Made by a program: the position numbers and the translations under genes
Notes under the pieces: model-generated
The model's database searches: none
What the model saw: the letters and a program-made list of their open reading frames with translations, nothing else
What the model was told of the DNA's origin: nothing
Shown here: one piece after another, positions 16,021-24,272 of the stretch
How the letters are laid out: the number at the start of each line of letters is the position of its first letter
How positions within the stretch are numbered: the stretch's first letter is position 1
NCBI GenBank assembly: GCA_052274345.1
Contig: DAVZGP010000036.1
Coordinates: 1 to 37,592 of the forward strand
Length of the DNA: 37,592 nucleotides
Source of the DNA: Clostridium_AD sp937920395
GTDB lineage: Bacteria > Bacillota > Clostridia > Clostridiales > Clostridiaceae
Reading direction: 5' to 3'

Positions 16021-17268
16021 TTACTTCGCTAAACTTGCAACAATTACTTTTGCGCAATCTAATGCACCATTTTCAGTAGCAATATTTTTTGCAAGATTTT
16101 TTGCATTTTCTTTAATGTTGTCTTGAAGTGCAAAATCTATTGCCATCGAAAGATTTTCAGAGGTAAGTGTTTTTATAGGAATAGGTTTTGAAGCAACTCC
16201 TAAGTCATAAGCTCTATGAGCCCAAGCAAATTGATCATTGGCAAAGGGTACTATAATGCTTGGTATACCTGCCTTAAATCCAGCTGCAGTTGTTCCTGCA
16301 CCACTATGATGACAGATGGCTAAAACTTTGTCAAAAAGCCATGAATGGGGTATGCTGTCAATGGTAATTATATTTTTAGGAAGATTGTCTATTTTGCCCA
16401 TCCCACATATAATACCACGCTTTCCGATTTTTGTGAGAGCGCCTATGATTAATTTTGAAATAGTATCTTTTTGATCTGTATAAAAAACACTACCAAAGCC
16501 AAAAAAAATTGATTTTTCACTCGAACTTAAAAAATCTGACAACTCCTTTGAAGGTATATAATCCGTTTTTTCATAAGCAAACCAATAACCACTTTGGTGA
16601 ATGTTCTCATTCCAGTCACTTGGTCTATTAAAAACAAAATTACTACAGGAAATAACAGCGGGATTTTGTTTATTAGTGTGACGTTCGTATGGACAACCAA
16701 ATCCTTTTGGCTTACCTCCAAATTTTTCTTTCCAAAAACCAGTGACAGAATCTTTAGATGCTAACCAAAGCATGCCTTGAAGCATAGTATAGCTAATCTT
16801 GTTTGTGAATGGTTTAGACTTTTTCCTTCCATATTGAATGACAGAGGTCTGCTTTTTTGTTTTGTGTATAGGAAATGGTGAAGCTAAAATACACGGTATG
16901 CCTAATTTCTCTGCAGCAAAATAACCTAAAGTAACACCTGGGTGATAAATGATGAGTTCACTGCCTTCACATGAAGCATAAAATTCATTCGCAATTTTAG
17001 CTCCGTATTTTTTCATTTTATTAAAAGTTAAAAGCATTTTTAAAGGGTTGTCTGCGGATTGAGCTTGTTTAAGCATATTTTCATCAACATTAAGTGACTT
17101 AAAATCAGCTTGAATGGGATAAAAGTCGATACCGTAGCTTCGAATGAAGTCCCCAAATTCCCTCATTCCAGTTATGCGTACATCTTTACCTAGTTCTTTA
17201 AGTTCCATTGCAAGAGCTAAATATGGTTGATAATCGCCACGAGATCCTGCACAAAGAATTGTAATCAT
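16021..17268 (-). CDS. UGT-like glycosyltransferase (GT1 family, macrolide/sterol type)
   Basis: 415 residues. GT-B fold: the N-terminal acceptor domain starts ITILCAGSRGDYQPYLALAMELKELG; the C-terminal nucleotide-sugar site is ICHHSGAGTTAAGFKAGIPSIIVPFANDQFAWAHRAYDLGVA in pieces, with the HHSGAGTT and NDQFAWA motifs typical of sterol, macrolide and vancomycin-aglycone transferases. The second ATG (17268) has GAGGAG 7 nt before it, while the first (17277) abuts it. A TetR gene is divergent with inverted repeats between them, so expression is probably ligand-induced. A role in detoxifying a small hydrophobic compound or making a glycolipid is inference. Confidence 0.83.
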   Translation of the reverse strand: MITILCAGSRGDYQPYLALAMELKELGKDVRITGMREFGDFIRSYGIDFYPIQADFKSLNVDENMLKQAQSADNPLKMLLTFNKMKKYGAKIANEFYASCEGSELIIYHPGVTLGYFAAEKLGIPCILASPFPIHKTKKQTSVIQYGRKKSKPFTNKISYTMLQGMLWLASKDSVTGFWKEKFGGKPKGFGCPYERHTNKQNPAVISCSNFVFNRPSDWNENIHQSGYWFAYEKTDYIPSKELSDFLSSSEKSIFFGFGSVFYTDQKDTISKLIIGALTKIGKRGIICGMGKIDNLPKNIITIDSIPHSWLFDKVLAICHHSGAGTTAAGFKAGIPSIIVPFANDQFAWAHRAYDLGVASKPIPIKTLTSENLSMAIDFALQDNIKENAKNLAKNIATENGALDCAKVIVASLAK

Positions 17269-17295
17269 ATATTTCATCTCCTCTTGTATTATCCA

Positions 17296-17307
17296 ACAAC
17301 CTGTTGT
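17296..17307. promoter_or_regulatory. Small palindrome at the glycosyltransferase transcription start
   Basis: ACAAC-CT-GTTGT, immediately downstream of the TATACT box of the minus-strand promoter. Candidate half of the TetR operator set. Confidence 0.4.
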
Positions 17308-17316
17308 ATATATAAT

Positions 17317-17345
17317 AGTATACTTATGTTTTTACATACCATCAA
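17317..17345 (-). promoter_or_regulatory. Promoter of the glycosyltransferase gene
   Basis: TTGATG (17340-17345), 17-bp spacer, TATACT (17317-17322) on the minus strand. Confidence 0.6.
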
Positions 17346-17370
17346 CCGACAATGTGATAACAAGTGTCGG
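17346..17370. promoter_or_regulatory. Inverted repeat between divergent TetR and glycosyltransferase genes
   Basis: CCGACA and TGTCGG arms separated by 13 nt. It abuts the -35 box of the glycosyltransferase promoter and lies in the TetR gene leader, a likely shared operator. Confidence 0.5.
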
Positions 17371-17392
17371 ATTTATAGGAGATGAATAGCAA

Positions 17393-17956
17393 ATGAACAA
17401 GCAACCAGAGGTAACAGCGCAAACTAAGCAAAATCTAATAGATGCATTTTGGTCGCTATACTGCGAAAAAAGAATAGAGAAAATAACAGTCAAAGAAATT
17501 ACACAAATGGCAGGATATAATAGGGGTACTTTTTATGAGTATTTTACTGATGTTTATGACGTTCTTGATCAAATTGAGTTGTCGCTAGTACCTACCTTAA
17601 ATGAATTGCCACCAACAACTAAGTTGGATCATAGTATGGATATGCCCCTTGATATGTTCATTAAGTTATATGAGCAGAATTGCAAATATTACTCTGTTTT
17701 ATTTGGAGATAATGGAGATCCGGCTTTTGCAAGTAAAATTAAGAGTTCAATTAAGCCATTAATTATGAAAACAATTTCTGAGAAAGTTGATAGAAATGAC
17801 ATTGAACTTGATTTTATTTTAGAATATATTCTTTCTGCTATGATTGGTATCCTCAGTTATTGGTTTAGGATGAATAAGATTTTGCCGGCAGAAGATTTAA
17901 TAGCGCTTATGTATGCACTTATGGATAATGAAGTTCTGAATAAACTTAACTCGTGA
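17393..17956 (+). CDS. TetR/AcrR-family transcriptional regulator
   Basis: 187 residues. The helix-turn-helix covers about 25-50 (ITVKEITQMAGYNRGTFYEYFTDVYDVLD); the rest is a helical ligand/dimer domain with no recognised subfamily signature. It is divergent from the glycosyltransferase with two inverted repeats in the 124-bp gap, so it most likely represses that gene and itself. The AGGAG site is about 11 nt from the ATG, rather long. The methyltransferase gene begins about 100 bp downstream with its own GGGGAG site. Confidence 0.85.
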   Translation: MNKQPEVTAQTKQNLIDAFWSLYCEKRIEKITVKEITQMAGYNRGTFYEYFTDVYDVLDQIELSLVPTLNELPPTTKLDHSMDMPLDMFIKLYEQNCKYYSVLFGDNGDPAFASKIKSSIKPLIMKTISEKVDRNDIELDFILEYILSAMIGILSYWFRMNKILPAEDLIALMYALMDNEVLNKLNS

Positions 17957-18057
17957 AATACTAGAAACTTAATAATACTTAATACTTTTCTATAATAATT
18001 CTTAATTTATTTGTTATAAAATAAATAATAGAAGTTATTTATAAGGGGAGATTAAAT

Positions 18058-18621
18058 ATGTTTAAGTTTATAAAGGAATTTATTAAAAATCCAAAATTTA
18101 TTGGAGCAGTGGCACCAAGTAGTGAATATTTAGCTAAAAAAATGATAGAAGATATTAATTTTAAGGAATGTAATTGTATTATAGAATATGGACCAGGAAC
18201 AGGTGTTTTCACAGAAAAACTTATTGCAAGAAAAAAAGAGAATACATTATTACTTGTTATCGAGAATAACAAAGAATTTTATGAGAATTTATTTAGTATG
18301 TACGGTTACAAGGAAAATGTTAAAATTATAAATGATGGGGCAGAGAATATAAAAAAATATCTAAAAGAGTATAATATTAAACAGGTGGACTATGTTGTAT
18401 CTGGGCTTCCTTTTACGGTATTGCCGGTAAGTATTTCAAATGCTATATTAAAGAACACAAAGGATATATTAAGTAATGAAGGAGAATTTATAACTTTTCA
18501 GTATTCTTTATTAAAAAAGAATTTCTTAGAAAAATATTTTAATAATGTAAAGGTGAAGAAAGCAATGATAAATTTACCACCTGCATATGTATTGAAATGC
18601 AGAGTGAAGGAGGAAGTATGA
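18058..18621 (+). CDS. Phospholipid N-methyltransferase-like SAM-dependent methyltransferase
   Basis: 187 residues, class I Rossmann methyltransferase. Motif I is EYGPGTG (43-49), the acidic strand end is LLVIENNKEF (about 65-74), and motif IV is SGLPF (115-119), the NPPF-like form shared by KsgA/Erm dimethyltransferases and PmtA-like phospholipid methyltransferases. The opening FIKEFIKNPKFIGAVAPSS is the standard N-terminus of the PmtA-like group, a membrane-proximal amphipathic segment. Its stop overlaps the start of the response regulator (ATGA), so membrane-lipid modification may be co-produced with this sensor system. The target is unproven. Confidence 0.78.
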   Translation: MFKFIKEFIKNPKFIGAVAPSSEYLAKKMIEDINFKECNCIIEYGPGTGVFTEKLIARKKENTLLLVIENNKEFYENLFSMYGYKENVKIINDGAENIKKYLKEYNIKQVDYVVSGLPFTVLPVSISNAILKNTKDILSNEGEFITFQYSLLKKNFLEKYFNNVKVKKAMINLPPAYVLKCRVKEEV

Positions 18622-19301
18622 AAGAAAAAATTTTAGTTGTAGATGATGATAAAAGTATAAGAAATTTAATTGAAGTTTATCTAAAAAATGATGGTTATGA
18701 GGTCTTTAATGCCTGCAATGGACAAGAAGCGTTAGAGTCACTCGAGAGTAATGAACCTGATTTAATAATATTAGATATAATGATGCCAATTTTAGATGAT
18801 GTCGCTACTTGCATAAAAATAAGAGAAAAGTATACAATGCCAATAATATTTTTATCAGCTAAAGGAGAAGAAATTGATAAAATACAAGGTTTAACTGTTG
18901 GTGCAGATGACTATATTACAAAGCCTTTTGGTTCAATGGAGGTTCTTGCGAGAGTTAAGGCACAACTTAGAAGATATAAAAGATTTAATTCTATGCCAAC
19001 TTGTAAAAATATAATTGAGATAGAGGATTTAATTATAAATACTGACACTCATGAAGTTACGGCTAAAGGTGAAAAAATAAAATTAACACCAAAGGAATTC
19101 GATATACTGGAATGCTTGGCTAGAAATAAAGGGAGTGTATTTACTATAGAAAAATTATATGAAACAGTATGGAAAGAGAATTTTGCAGTCTCTGATACTT
19201 CTATAGCGGTACATATAACAAATTTAAGGCAAAAGATTGAAATTGATTCTAAAAATCCTCAATACATTAAGACCGTATGGGGAGTTGGATATAAAATATG
19301 A
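18618..19301 (+). CDS. OmpR/PhoB-family response regulator (VanR-like)
   Basis: 227 residues from the ATG at 18618 with GGAGG upstream. The receiver domain has DDD at 10-12, the phospho-acceptor D53 in ILDIMMP, and Lys in DDYITKPFG. The C-terminal winged helix is LTPKEFDILECLARNKGSVFTIEKLYETVW and ends TVWGVGYKI. The usual MMPxxDG reads MMPILDDV, a small deviation after the active site. It overlaps the preceding stop and the following start by 4 nt each, so all three genes are translationally coupled. VanR-like means sequence type only: no vancomycin-resistance genes are nearby. Confidence 0.88.
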   Translation: MKEKILVVDDDKSIRNLIEVYLKNDGYEVFNACNGQEALESLESNEPDLIILDIMMPILDDVATCIKIREKYTMPIIFLSAKGEEIDKIQGLTVGADDYITKPFGSMEVLARVKAQLRRYKRFNSMPTCKNIIEIEDLIINTDTHEVTAKGEKIKLTPKEFDILECLARNKGSVFTIEKLYETVWKENFAVSDTSIAVHITNLRQKIEIDSKNPQYIKTVWGVGYKI

Positions 19302-20383
19302 AGAATAAAATATATAATAAGTTAGCAACAAAATTAATTTTTCTAGTTATTTTTGCATTTTTAGTAAGTGCTATAATCTTTGTTGGTCTAGCTAGTGTTG
19401 GTATGTATTACATGATATTTAATTCAAATAAAGTAGGAAATAATGTAGTACAAACTTATAATATTTATTCAATAACTTTAATTATTATTCCCATTATTAT
19501 TTTTGTGGCTATTTTCTTGTTTGGAATAAACAAAAGAATTAGATATCTCAAATATATTATAATCAAGGTGGGCAGCATTACAAATGAAACTTTCATTGAA
19601 GAATTGGATTTTAAGGGCAATGATGAAATCACTGACTTAGCAAATAGTATCAATATTATGTCTAATCGGCTAAAGGAAAATTATGAAAAGGAAAAGAAGA
19701 TTGAAAAGGCTAAAAATGAATTGATTGTAGCTGTTTCTCATGATTTAAGAACTCCGTTAACTTCAATAATTGGATATTTAGAGTTGCTTAAAGATGATAA
19801 GTTCACATATGAAGATGTGCAGAAGGATTACTTAAATGTAGCTTATGACAAGAGTATAAGCTTAAAAAAAATAATCAATGAATTGTTTGAATTTACTAAA
19901 CTTACTAATGATATTACCACTTTAGAAAAAATCCCTTTCAATATAGCTACATTGGTAAATCAAATTGTTGGAGAACAAATACCTTTTTTTAATGAAAAAA
20001 ATATAAAAGTAGAAATAGAAAGTACTGCTGAGGAGTTTTATTGTGAAATAGATATCCAAAAGATGGTTAGGGTGATTGAAAATATAGTTAAAAATGCTGA
20101 AAAATATAGTTTTTCTAATACTATTTTTAAAGTTAGTATGATGGAAATTGATAATAACATAAAAATAAGTTTTGAAAATAAAGGGGAAAGAATAAGCAAA
20201 GAAGAGTTAGAAAAGATATTTGAGAAAATGTATAGATTAGATAAATCTAGGACAGGTGAAACAGAGGGTTCGGGCCTAGGACTTGCAATTTCAAAGAAAA
20301 TTATAGAGATGCATAGTGGAAAGCTGTGGGCTGAGTGCAAGGATAACACCATAAAATTTAATATTTTACTTCAAAAGGCATAG
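19298..20383 (+). CDS. Sensor histidine kinase (VanS-like)
   Basis: 361 residues. Two membrane helices (about 11-40 and 56-76) frame a very short external loop of about 15 residues, suggesting intramembrane sensing rather than a bound external ligand domain. A HAMP-like linker follows (about 78-130), then the dimerisation/phospho-acceptor box SHDLRTPLTSIIGYLELL (H148), N-box ENIVKNAEKYS and G-box GSGLGLAISKKI. The start overlaps the regulator stop. The kinase stop codon lies inside the stem of the terminator at 20374. Confidence 0.88.
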   Translation: MKNKIYNKLATKLIFLVIFAFLVSAIIFVGLASVGMYYMIFNSNKVGNNVVQTYNIYSITLIIIPIIIFVAIFLFGINKRIRYLKYIIIKVGSITNETFIEELDFKGNDEITDLANSINIMSNRLKENYEKEKKIEKAKNELIVAVSHDLRTPLTSIIGYLELLKDDKFTYEDVQKDYLNVAYDKSISLKKIINELFEFTKLTNDITTLEKIPFNIATLVNQIVGEQIPFFNEKNIKVEIESTAEEFYCEIDIQKMVRVIENIVKNAEKYSFSNTIFKVSMMEIDNNIKISFENKGERISKEELEKIFEKMYRLDKSRTGETEGSGLGLAISKKIIEMHSGKLWAECKDNTIKFNILLQKA

Positions 20384-20413
20384 TTGAAATTTTACTATGC
20401 TTTTTAATTTTTT
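20374..20413 (+). terminator. Rho-independent terminator of the methyltransferase-RR-HK operon
   Basis: GCATAG (20378-20383) pairs with CTATGC (20395-20400), followed by TTTTTAATTTTTT. The 5' arm contains the kinase stop codon. The remaining gap to 20640 shows nothing recognisable beyond AT-rich leader sequence. Confidence 0.8.
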
Positions 20414-20640
20414 ATATTAATATTCTTAATAAATCTTAAGAGTTTCATATATAAAATCTTAAAGATTATCCTTATCGCTAGCTTGAAATAAAAGGAATAA
20501 CATGCACCTAATTAATGTGTATTGCATATTATGAAGAGATTATCCAAAATGTAGAAGACGTCCTTAGTCATAAAAACAATAGTAGCTTGAAATTAATGGT
20601 CTTACTTATAGGCATGTATTAATATAGGGAGATGATCAAG

Positions 20641-21795
20641 ATGAAAAATATTATTATACCAAATTTCTGGGATATGCATTTAGCTTATAAAGAAAAACTT
20701 TTAATAAAGCAAAATTTTTTAAACGATGATGAATTATTGAAAATTGAAGCTAAAAAAACTAAAGAAATCCGTGTAAAGCTAGGGCTTCATGGTATTGTTG
20801 GTGATCTACAGTTTGTTCTTATAAATACGGAACTCCACACACAAGAAGATACCTTAAAGGATTTTTTTAAATATACAGGACATAATTTATACGCTGCGAT
20901 GGAAAATGAGTTTGAAAAAACATTTGTATTAAAGAATACCGCCACAAACTCCGCGGATTTTTTAATAAAAGCTAGAAAAAAAGGTAAAAATCCTTATCTA
21001 GATTTTAATATTCATCCCAAAACAAAGCATTTACCAAATACGAGGATAGAAGCTTTTGTATTTAAATGTAGCGATATTAAGAAATATTATACAATTCAAA
21101 AATCTAGAGGTGTTAGGTTTTTAACTAATAACATAATTGAAAGGGATAACTATTACTATATTCAAACTATACCATCTAGTTTCACAGGATTTTCCTATGG
21201 ATTAATAGAATGGAAAAACATAGTGGGTGATTACTTGGATAAAGGATTTACTTCATTAAAATTAGATTTTAATAAACCTTCAGACAACTATGTTAATAAC
21301 ATTAAGGCTCTTGACCATGCAGCTACAAGAATACTAGCAAAGGATAGAGATGCAGCAATACTCGAACTTATGGAGTTAACTAATTACAATTTTGATTTTG
21401 CAATATATGTGAAATCTATGAATTCTATTACATCAGTGGCAAGAGTTGTAGATGGCCATTTTGCTATGGTATTTACTTCTGGAATCAAGCCTTATATATC
21501 TGATAAAGAATCAGGCCCTACTGAAAAGTTTGTACATTATTATGGTTCAAGAGTTCATCATCTTGCTTTTCATACAGAACATATTGAATATACGTATGAA
21601 ATGCTAAAGAAAAATGGAATGGACTTTTTAATAGAATTAATAGGTTCTCCAGAGGAAGGTTTAAAACAAACATTTAGTTACCCATCAAAAAATACATTCT
21701 TAGTGAGTGAATACATCTATAGGTACAATGGGTTTGATGGATTCTTTACAAAAGGAAATGTAGCAGATTTAACCGGTGCAACTTCAAAGCAATAA
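20641..21795 (+). CDS. VOC-superfamily protein, 4-hydroxyphenylpyruvate dioxygenase-like C-terminal domain
   Basis: 384 residues from the ATG at 20641 (AGGGAG, 9 nt). The C-terminal half follows the HPPD pattern with all three Fe ligands recognisable: H226 in ALDHAATR, H307 in VHHLAFHTEHI, and E357 in LVSEYIYRY. FGxGNF-like DGFFTKGNVADLT is near the end. The N-terminal half resembles no catalytic domain I know, but could be a diverged VOC repeat as in true HPPD. HPPD needs O2 and an alpha-keto acid; in a presumed anaerobe the product may instead be a different metal-dependent VOC enzyme. No tyrosine-degradation genes are adjacent. Confidence 0.6.
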   Translation: MKNIIIPNFWDMHLAYKEKLLIKQNFLNDDELLKIEAKKTKEIRVKLGLHGIVGDLQFVLINTELHTQEDTLKDFFKYTGHNLYAAMENEFEKTFVLKNTATNSADFLIKARKKGKNPYLDFNIHPKTKHLPNTRIEAFVFKCSDIKKYYTIQKSRGVRFLTNNIIERDNYYYIQTIPSSFTGFSYGLIEWKNIVGDYLDKGFTSLKLDFNKPSDNYVNNIKALDHAATRILAKDRDAAILELMELTNYNFDFAIYVKSMNSITSVARVVDGHFAMVFTSGIKPYISDKESGPTEKFVHYYGSRVHHLAFHTEHIEYTYEMLKKNGMDFLIELIGSPEEGLKQTFSYPSKNTFLVSEYIYRYNGFDGFFTKGNVADLTGATSKQ

Positions 21796-21841
21796 TTCTT
21801 TAGCAAAATAAATTGTGTTTATAATATGTATGAGGTGGTTT

Positions 21842-22170
21842 ATGGATTTATTAATATTTGAAAAACGTAGATTGCTTAGATATAATTTACTATTTCAGTT
21901 ATATAGAGACTTCTTTACTTACGGCTATGAAGTGTGCAGTAATATTGATTATGAGATTCCCAGGGATTCTAGAATTGAAATAATTGCAGCTCTTTATTTC
22001 ATTTTCTATAAAAGATGGATTTTTTTAACATAGAAAGAGATAAAACAGTTTCTGCTTTTGTTTTAGGTCGTGGCATTGAGGAAGTAGAAAATTATTTCAC
22101 TGAAACTGGTAAATTTGCACTTTCAAATGTATTTGAGGATTTGCTCATTCCCGTTATAAATAGAGAATAA
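21842..22170 (+). pseudogene. Winged-helix small protein, frameshifted paralogue of the 22585 gene
   Basis: Starts at the ATG at 21842 behind GAGGTGG. The first frame (FEKRRLLRYNLLFQLYRDFF ... EIIAALYF) parallels the downstream gene (IERNLIRTQILFELYENLF ... EIIAALFYL) but stops at 22033. The matching C-terminal part (FFNIERD, RGIEEVE, ALSNVFEDLLIP) continues in another frame to TAA 22168-22170. One extra T in the T7 run at 22020-22026 would rejoin the frames. The intact product would be about 109 residues. It is either a pseudogene, a phase-variable gene or a homopolymer sequencing error. Confidence 0.65.
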
Positions 22171-22192
22171 ATAACTGGAGGTTTAGTTTAAA

Positions 22193-22573
22193 TTGGAAAT
22201 AATGGATCCTTTGTTTGATAAAAAGGCTAATTTTGTTGGGTGGTTATTAGAATATAGTAATGTATTTAATAATGATTTAGAATGGGTAGCATATATAAAT
22301 AGTAATTATGTTTGGTCAAAAAAAACTAGAATATGGATTGGTGGATTAAGAGGTACTAATCTATTAGATAGAGAGGGTCGGATTGTAGCGTGGAGTATTA
22401 GTGGACCAGTAGTTGGAGGTATAGAAATTATAAAAGCACCACTTGATATTGGACCTCCATTTCTGTCAGTTGTACCTATTATTCATGAGTTTCCATTTAA
22501 TCCAGGGTATGCACCTGAGCCTGCAGGCGAATGGTCGAAGCTAACCTTCACTCAATGGATTAATCAAAGGTAG
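22193..22573 (+). CDS. 4-fold beta-flower family protein
   Basis: 126 residues. The N-terminus MDPLFDKKANFVGWL and the later turns VAYINSNYVWSKKTRIWIGGL and LLDREGRIVAW (four beta-hairpin repeats) match the pattern of the small 4-fold beta-flower family (MDPIFDxxGxVVGWL ... VYDxxGRxxAFI), whose function is unknown. A Pro/Gly-rich tail (GPPFLSVVPIIHEFPFNPGYAPEP) also fits. The TTG at 22193 has GGAGG 11 nt upstream; the ATG at 22202, which gives the usual MDP start, is 20 nt away. It lies between two winged-helix paralogues, suggesting a small cassette. Confidence 0.65.
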   Translation: MEIMDPLFDKKANFVGWLLEYSNVFNNDLEWVAYINSNYVWSKKTRIWIGGLRGTNLLDREGRIVAWSISGPVVGGIEIIKAPLDIGPPFLSVVPIIHEFPFNPGYAPEPAGEWSKLTFTQWINQR

Positions 22574-22584
22574 GTGTTTGATTT

Positions 22585-22923
22585 ATGCTTCAAATAGAAA
22601 GAAATTTAATTAGAACTCAAATTTTATTTGAGTTATATGAAAATTTATTTTGTATTTGCACTTACAGAAATATTACAAGGCAAGAATACAAAGTCTCAGG
22701 TGTAAACAAGTGTGAGATAATTGCAGCTCTTTTTTATTTAGATGACAGAGGATTTATTAATGTAAGGACGACAAGTGAAGATGATGTTCTTATCATCTAT
22801 ATTAGATCCAGAGGGATTGATGAAATTGAACTTAAAATTAAAAAAGCTACCACATTAGCCCTATCTTCTAGCTTTAATAAACTACTTATTCCAAACTTCG
22901 ATAATGTCCCTGATGACTGCTAA
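22585..22923 (+). CDS. Small winged-helix-like protein of unknown function
   Basis: 112 residues. The layout is helix (NLIRTQILFELYENLF), helix (CEIIAALFYLDDRGFI), beta-wing (NVRTTSEDDVLIIYIRS) and a C-terminal helix (GIDEIELKIKKAT). This resembles the winged-helix YjcQ-like pattern in which the last strand reads YITxxGIDxIE. DNA binding is possible but there is no obvious positively charged recognition helix. It is the intact paralogue of the frameshifted gene at 21842, starts 12 bp after the beta-flower gene, and is likely in one operon with it. Confidence 0.6.
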   Translation: MLQIERNLIRTQILFELYENLFCICTYRNITRQEYKVSGVNKCEIIAALFYLDDRGFINVRTTSEDDVLIIYIRSRGIDEIELKIKKATTLALSSSFNKLLIPNFDNVPDDC

Positions 22924-22969
22924 ATTACTTTATACGCAATGTGTATCTATGAAAGAGGATGTGATTATA

Positions 22970-23173
22970 TTGAAAACAGTTAATATAATTTTTGTTAGTG
23001 GAAATGAGGTTACACTAATGCTTGATGATAATGATAGGCGTAACTTAATCTCTTGGCTTAATGATAGTGAAAATCCCAATAACGTCTATGTGTTAAAACA
23101 AAAAAGCGCAAATATTGAGACGTTTATAACATATACAATTTATAAAAGCAAAATAGAATATGCGGTATATTAA
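22970..23173 (+). CDS. Small protein of unknown function (about 67 aa)
   Basis: Beta-rich small protein (VNIIFVSGNEVTLMLDD, NLISWLNDSENPNNVYVL, ITYTIYKSKIEYAVY). The frame is open back to 22904 and overlaps the previous stop; I prefer the TTG at 22970 after AGAGGATG, with GTG 22961 or ATG 22949 as alternatives. The N-terminal pattern (strand, FxSGNEVxLxL, then a helix with SWL) is a common small clostridial type, but no function is known to me. Confidence 0.5.
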   Translation: MKTVNIIFVSGNEVTLMLDDNDRRNLISWLNDSENPNNVYVLKQKSANIETFITYTIYKSKIEYAVY

Positions 23174-23404
23174 TTTGAACCTTATAGTTTGAAAAAAATT
23201 GATTTTGCTTGAGTTATAACTTATTCTTTTTCATAATTATCCCCCCTTTGATTTTTCTAAATAAAATAATTTATCAATTGGCACATGATAATTTTTATTT
23301 AATAATACCATATTTACCATAAATTAAATATATTAAAATCCCTTTTAGATTAGTTTTAATTAATAACTATACTTACTATTATAACAACTATATTCAACTT
23401 TTTG

Positions 23405-23433
23405 TTGACTATATACAACATAAATACTATAAT
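23405..23433 (+). promoter_or_regulatory. Promoter of the XRE operon, inside repeated CAACTATA/GTTGACTATA motifs
   Basis: TTGACT (23405-23410), 17-bp spacer, TATAAT (23428-23433). TCAAC/GTTGA arms flank the -35, and ACAACTATATTCAAC precedes it, likely operator half-sites for the XRE protein. The rest of the 23174-23454 gap is AT-rich without features. Confidence 0.65.
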
Positions 23434-23454
23434 AAATCTATGTGGAGGGATATT

Positions 23455-23679
23455 ATGGTAAAAAGAAAAAAGCTATTTAATACAAAAATAAAGGTTCTTA
23501 GAGCTGAAAGAAATTTAACACAAGAAGACTTGGCCATAGATTTAGGCGTAAATAGAAGTACTATTTTAGAAATAGAAAGGGGAACTTTTAATCCATCTCT
23601 GAAACTTACTTTTTCTATAGCAAACTACTTTAATAAAAGCATTAATGAAGTTTTTGAAATTGTGGAGAAGGATAAATAA
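23455..23679 (+). CDS. XRE-family HTH regulator (YozG/Cro-like, 74 aa)
   Basis: Single-domain Cro/C1 regulator: NTKIKVLRAERNLTQEDLAIDLGVNRSTILEIERGTFNPSLKLTFSIANYFNKSINEVF in overlapping blocks, helix-turn-helix about 20-45. The start is the ATG at 23455 with TGGAGGGA. Such small XRE proteins commonly precede DUF2178-type small membrane proteins in Firmicutes, as here. Its stop overlaps the start of the next small ORF (TAATG). Confidence 0.85.
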   Translation: MVKRKKLFNTKIKVLRAERNLTQEDLAIDLGVNRSTILEIERGTFNPSLKLTFSIANYFNKSINEVFEIVEKDK

Positions 23680-23786
23680 TGAATAATTTAGGAAATGCAT
23701 TATTGCCTGTACATGTTGCATTTGCCACTCTTATAGTATCTTGTTTTTTTATGACATTGACTGTAGACGATGATGAATTACATTAA
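23679..23786 (+). CDS. Very small membrane protein (35 aa) coupled to XRE gene
   Basis: Frame ATG at 23679 to TAA at 23786, overlapping the XRE stop by one base, with GAGAAGGA upstream. It encodes one hydrophobic helix (ALLPVHVAFATLIVSCFFMTL) and an acidic tail (VDDDELH). Tight coupling and a clean hydrophobic profile favour a real gene; it is too short for family recognition. Confidence 0.5.
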   Translation: MNNLGNALLPVHVAFATLIVSCFFMTLTVDDDELH

Positions 23787-23792
23787 TATGCA

Positions 23793-24272
23793 ATGAATAA
23801 ATCAATCAAAGTTTCCGTTATAATAACAATATTGACTTTAATGGGATATTCTCTTTATAAATTAGTTTCCGGTAGTGGTGTTATTAGTATTAATGTGATT
23901 TTCTTTGGTATAGAGGGTTTAAGCCTTTTAACATTATTATTATTATTATATTATCTTGAATTAAAGGGATTTAGCTTATCTTTTAAAGAAAATAAAAAAA
24001 TGGGCGAATTTTTAACTACAGTGTCAATAATTATAAGTATATTTACTACAATTAGTATATTATTTGAACTTAAATTGTTTGCTAACCCTACAGGAATTAT
24101 TAGATATGATATGCTAATATTATTAATAAATTTTCTTATTCTACCATTAACAGTACCTTTTTTTCCTAATAGGAACAAGATACTTAGTCGAGATGCCTAT
24201 AAAAAAGAGCAAAAAGAGTTGAAGAAAATATTTAATATTTTCATAGTAATATATGTAATATTTAAGTATTGA
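23793..24272 (+). CDS. Membrane protein of unknown function (159 aa)
   Basis: Four hydrophobic segments (about 8-24, 32-52, 73-92, 104-122) and a charged C-terminal stretch before a final hydrophobic segment. The layout resembles the small membrane proteins found behind XRE regulators, but I recognise no named family. The start ATG lies 6 bp after the previous stop without its own ribosome site, so translation probably depends on coupling. Confidence 0.6.
   Translation: MNKSIKVSVIITILTLMGYSLYKLVSGSGVISINVIFFGIEGLSLLTLLLLLYYLELKGFSLSFKENKKMGEFLTTVSIIISIFTTISILFELKLFANPTGIIRYDMLILLINFLILPLTVPFFPNRNKILSRDAYKKEQKELKKIFNIFIVIYVIFKY

Noticed and set aside
18618..20383. Vancomycin resistance (VanRS) locus
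   Set aside because: Only regulator and kinase resemble VanRS; no vanH/A/X or other D-Ala-D-Lac genes are present.
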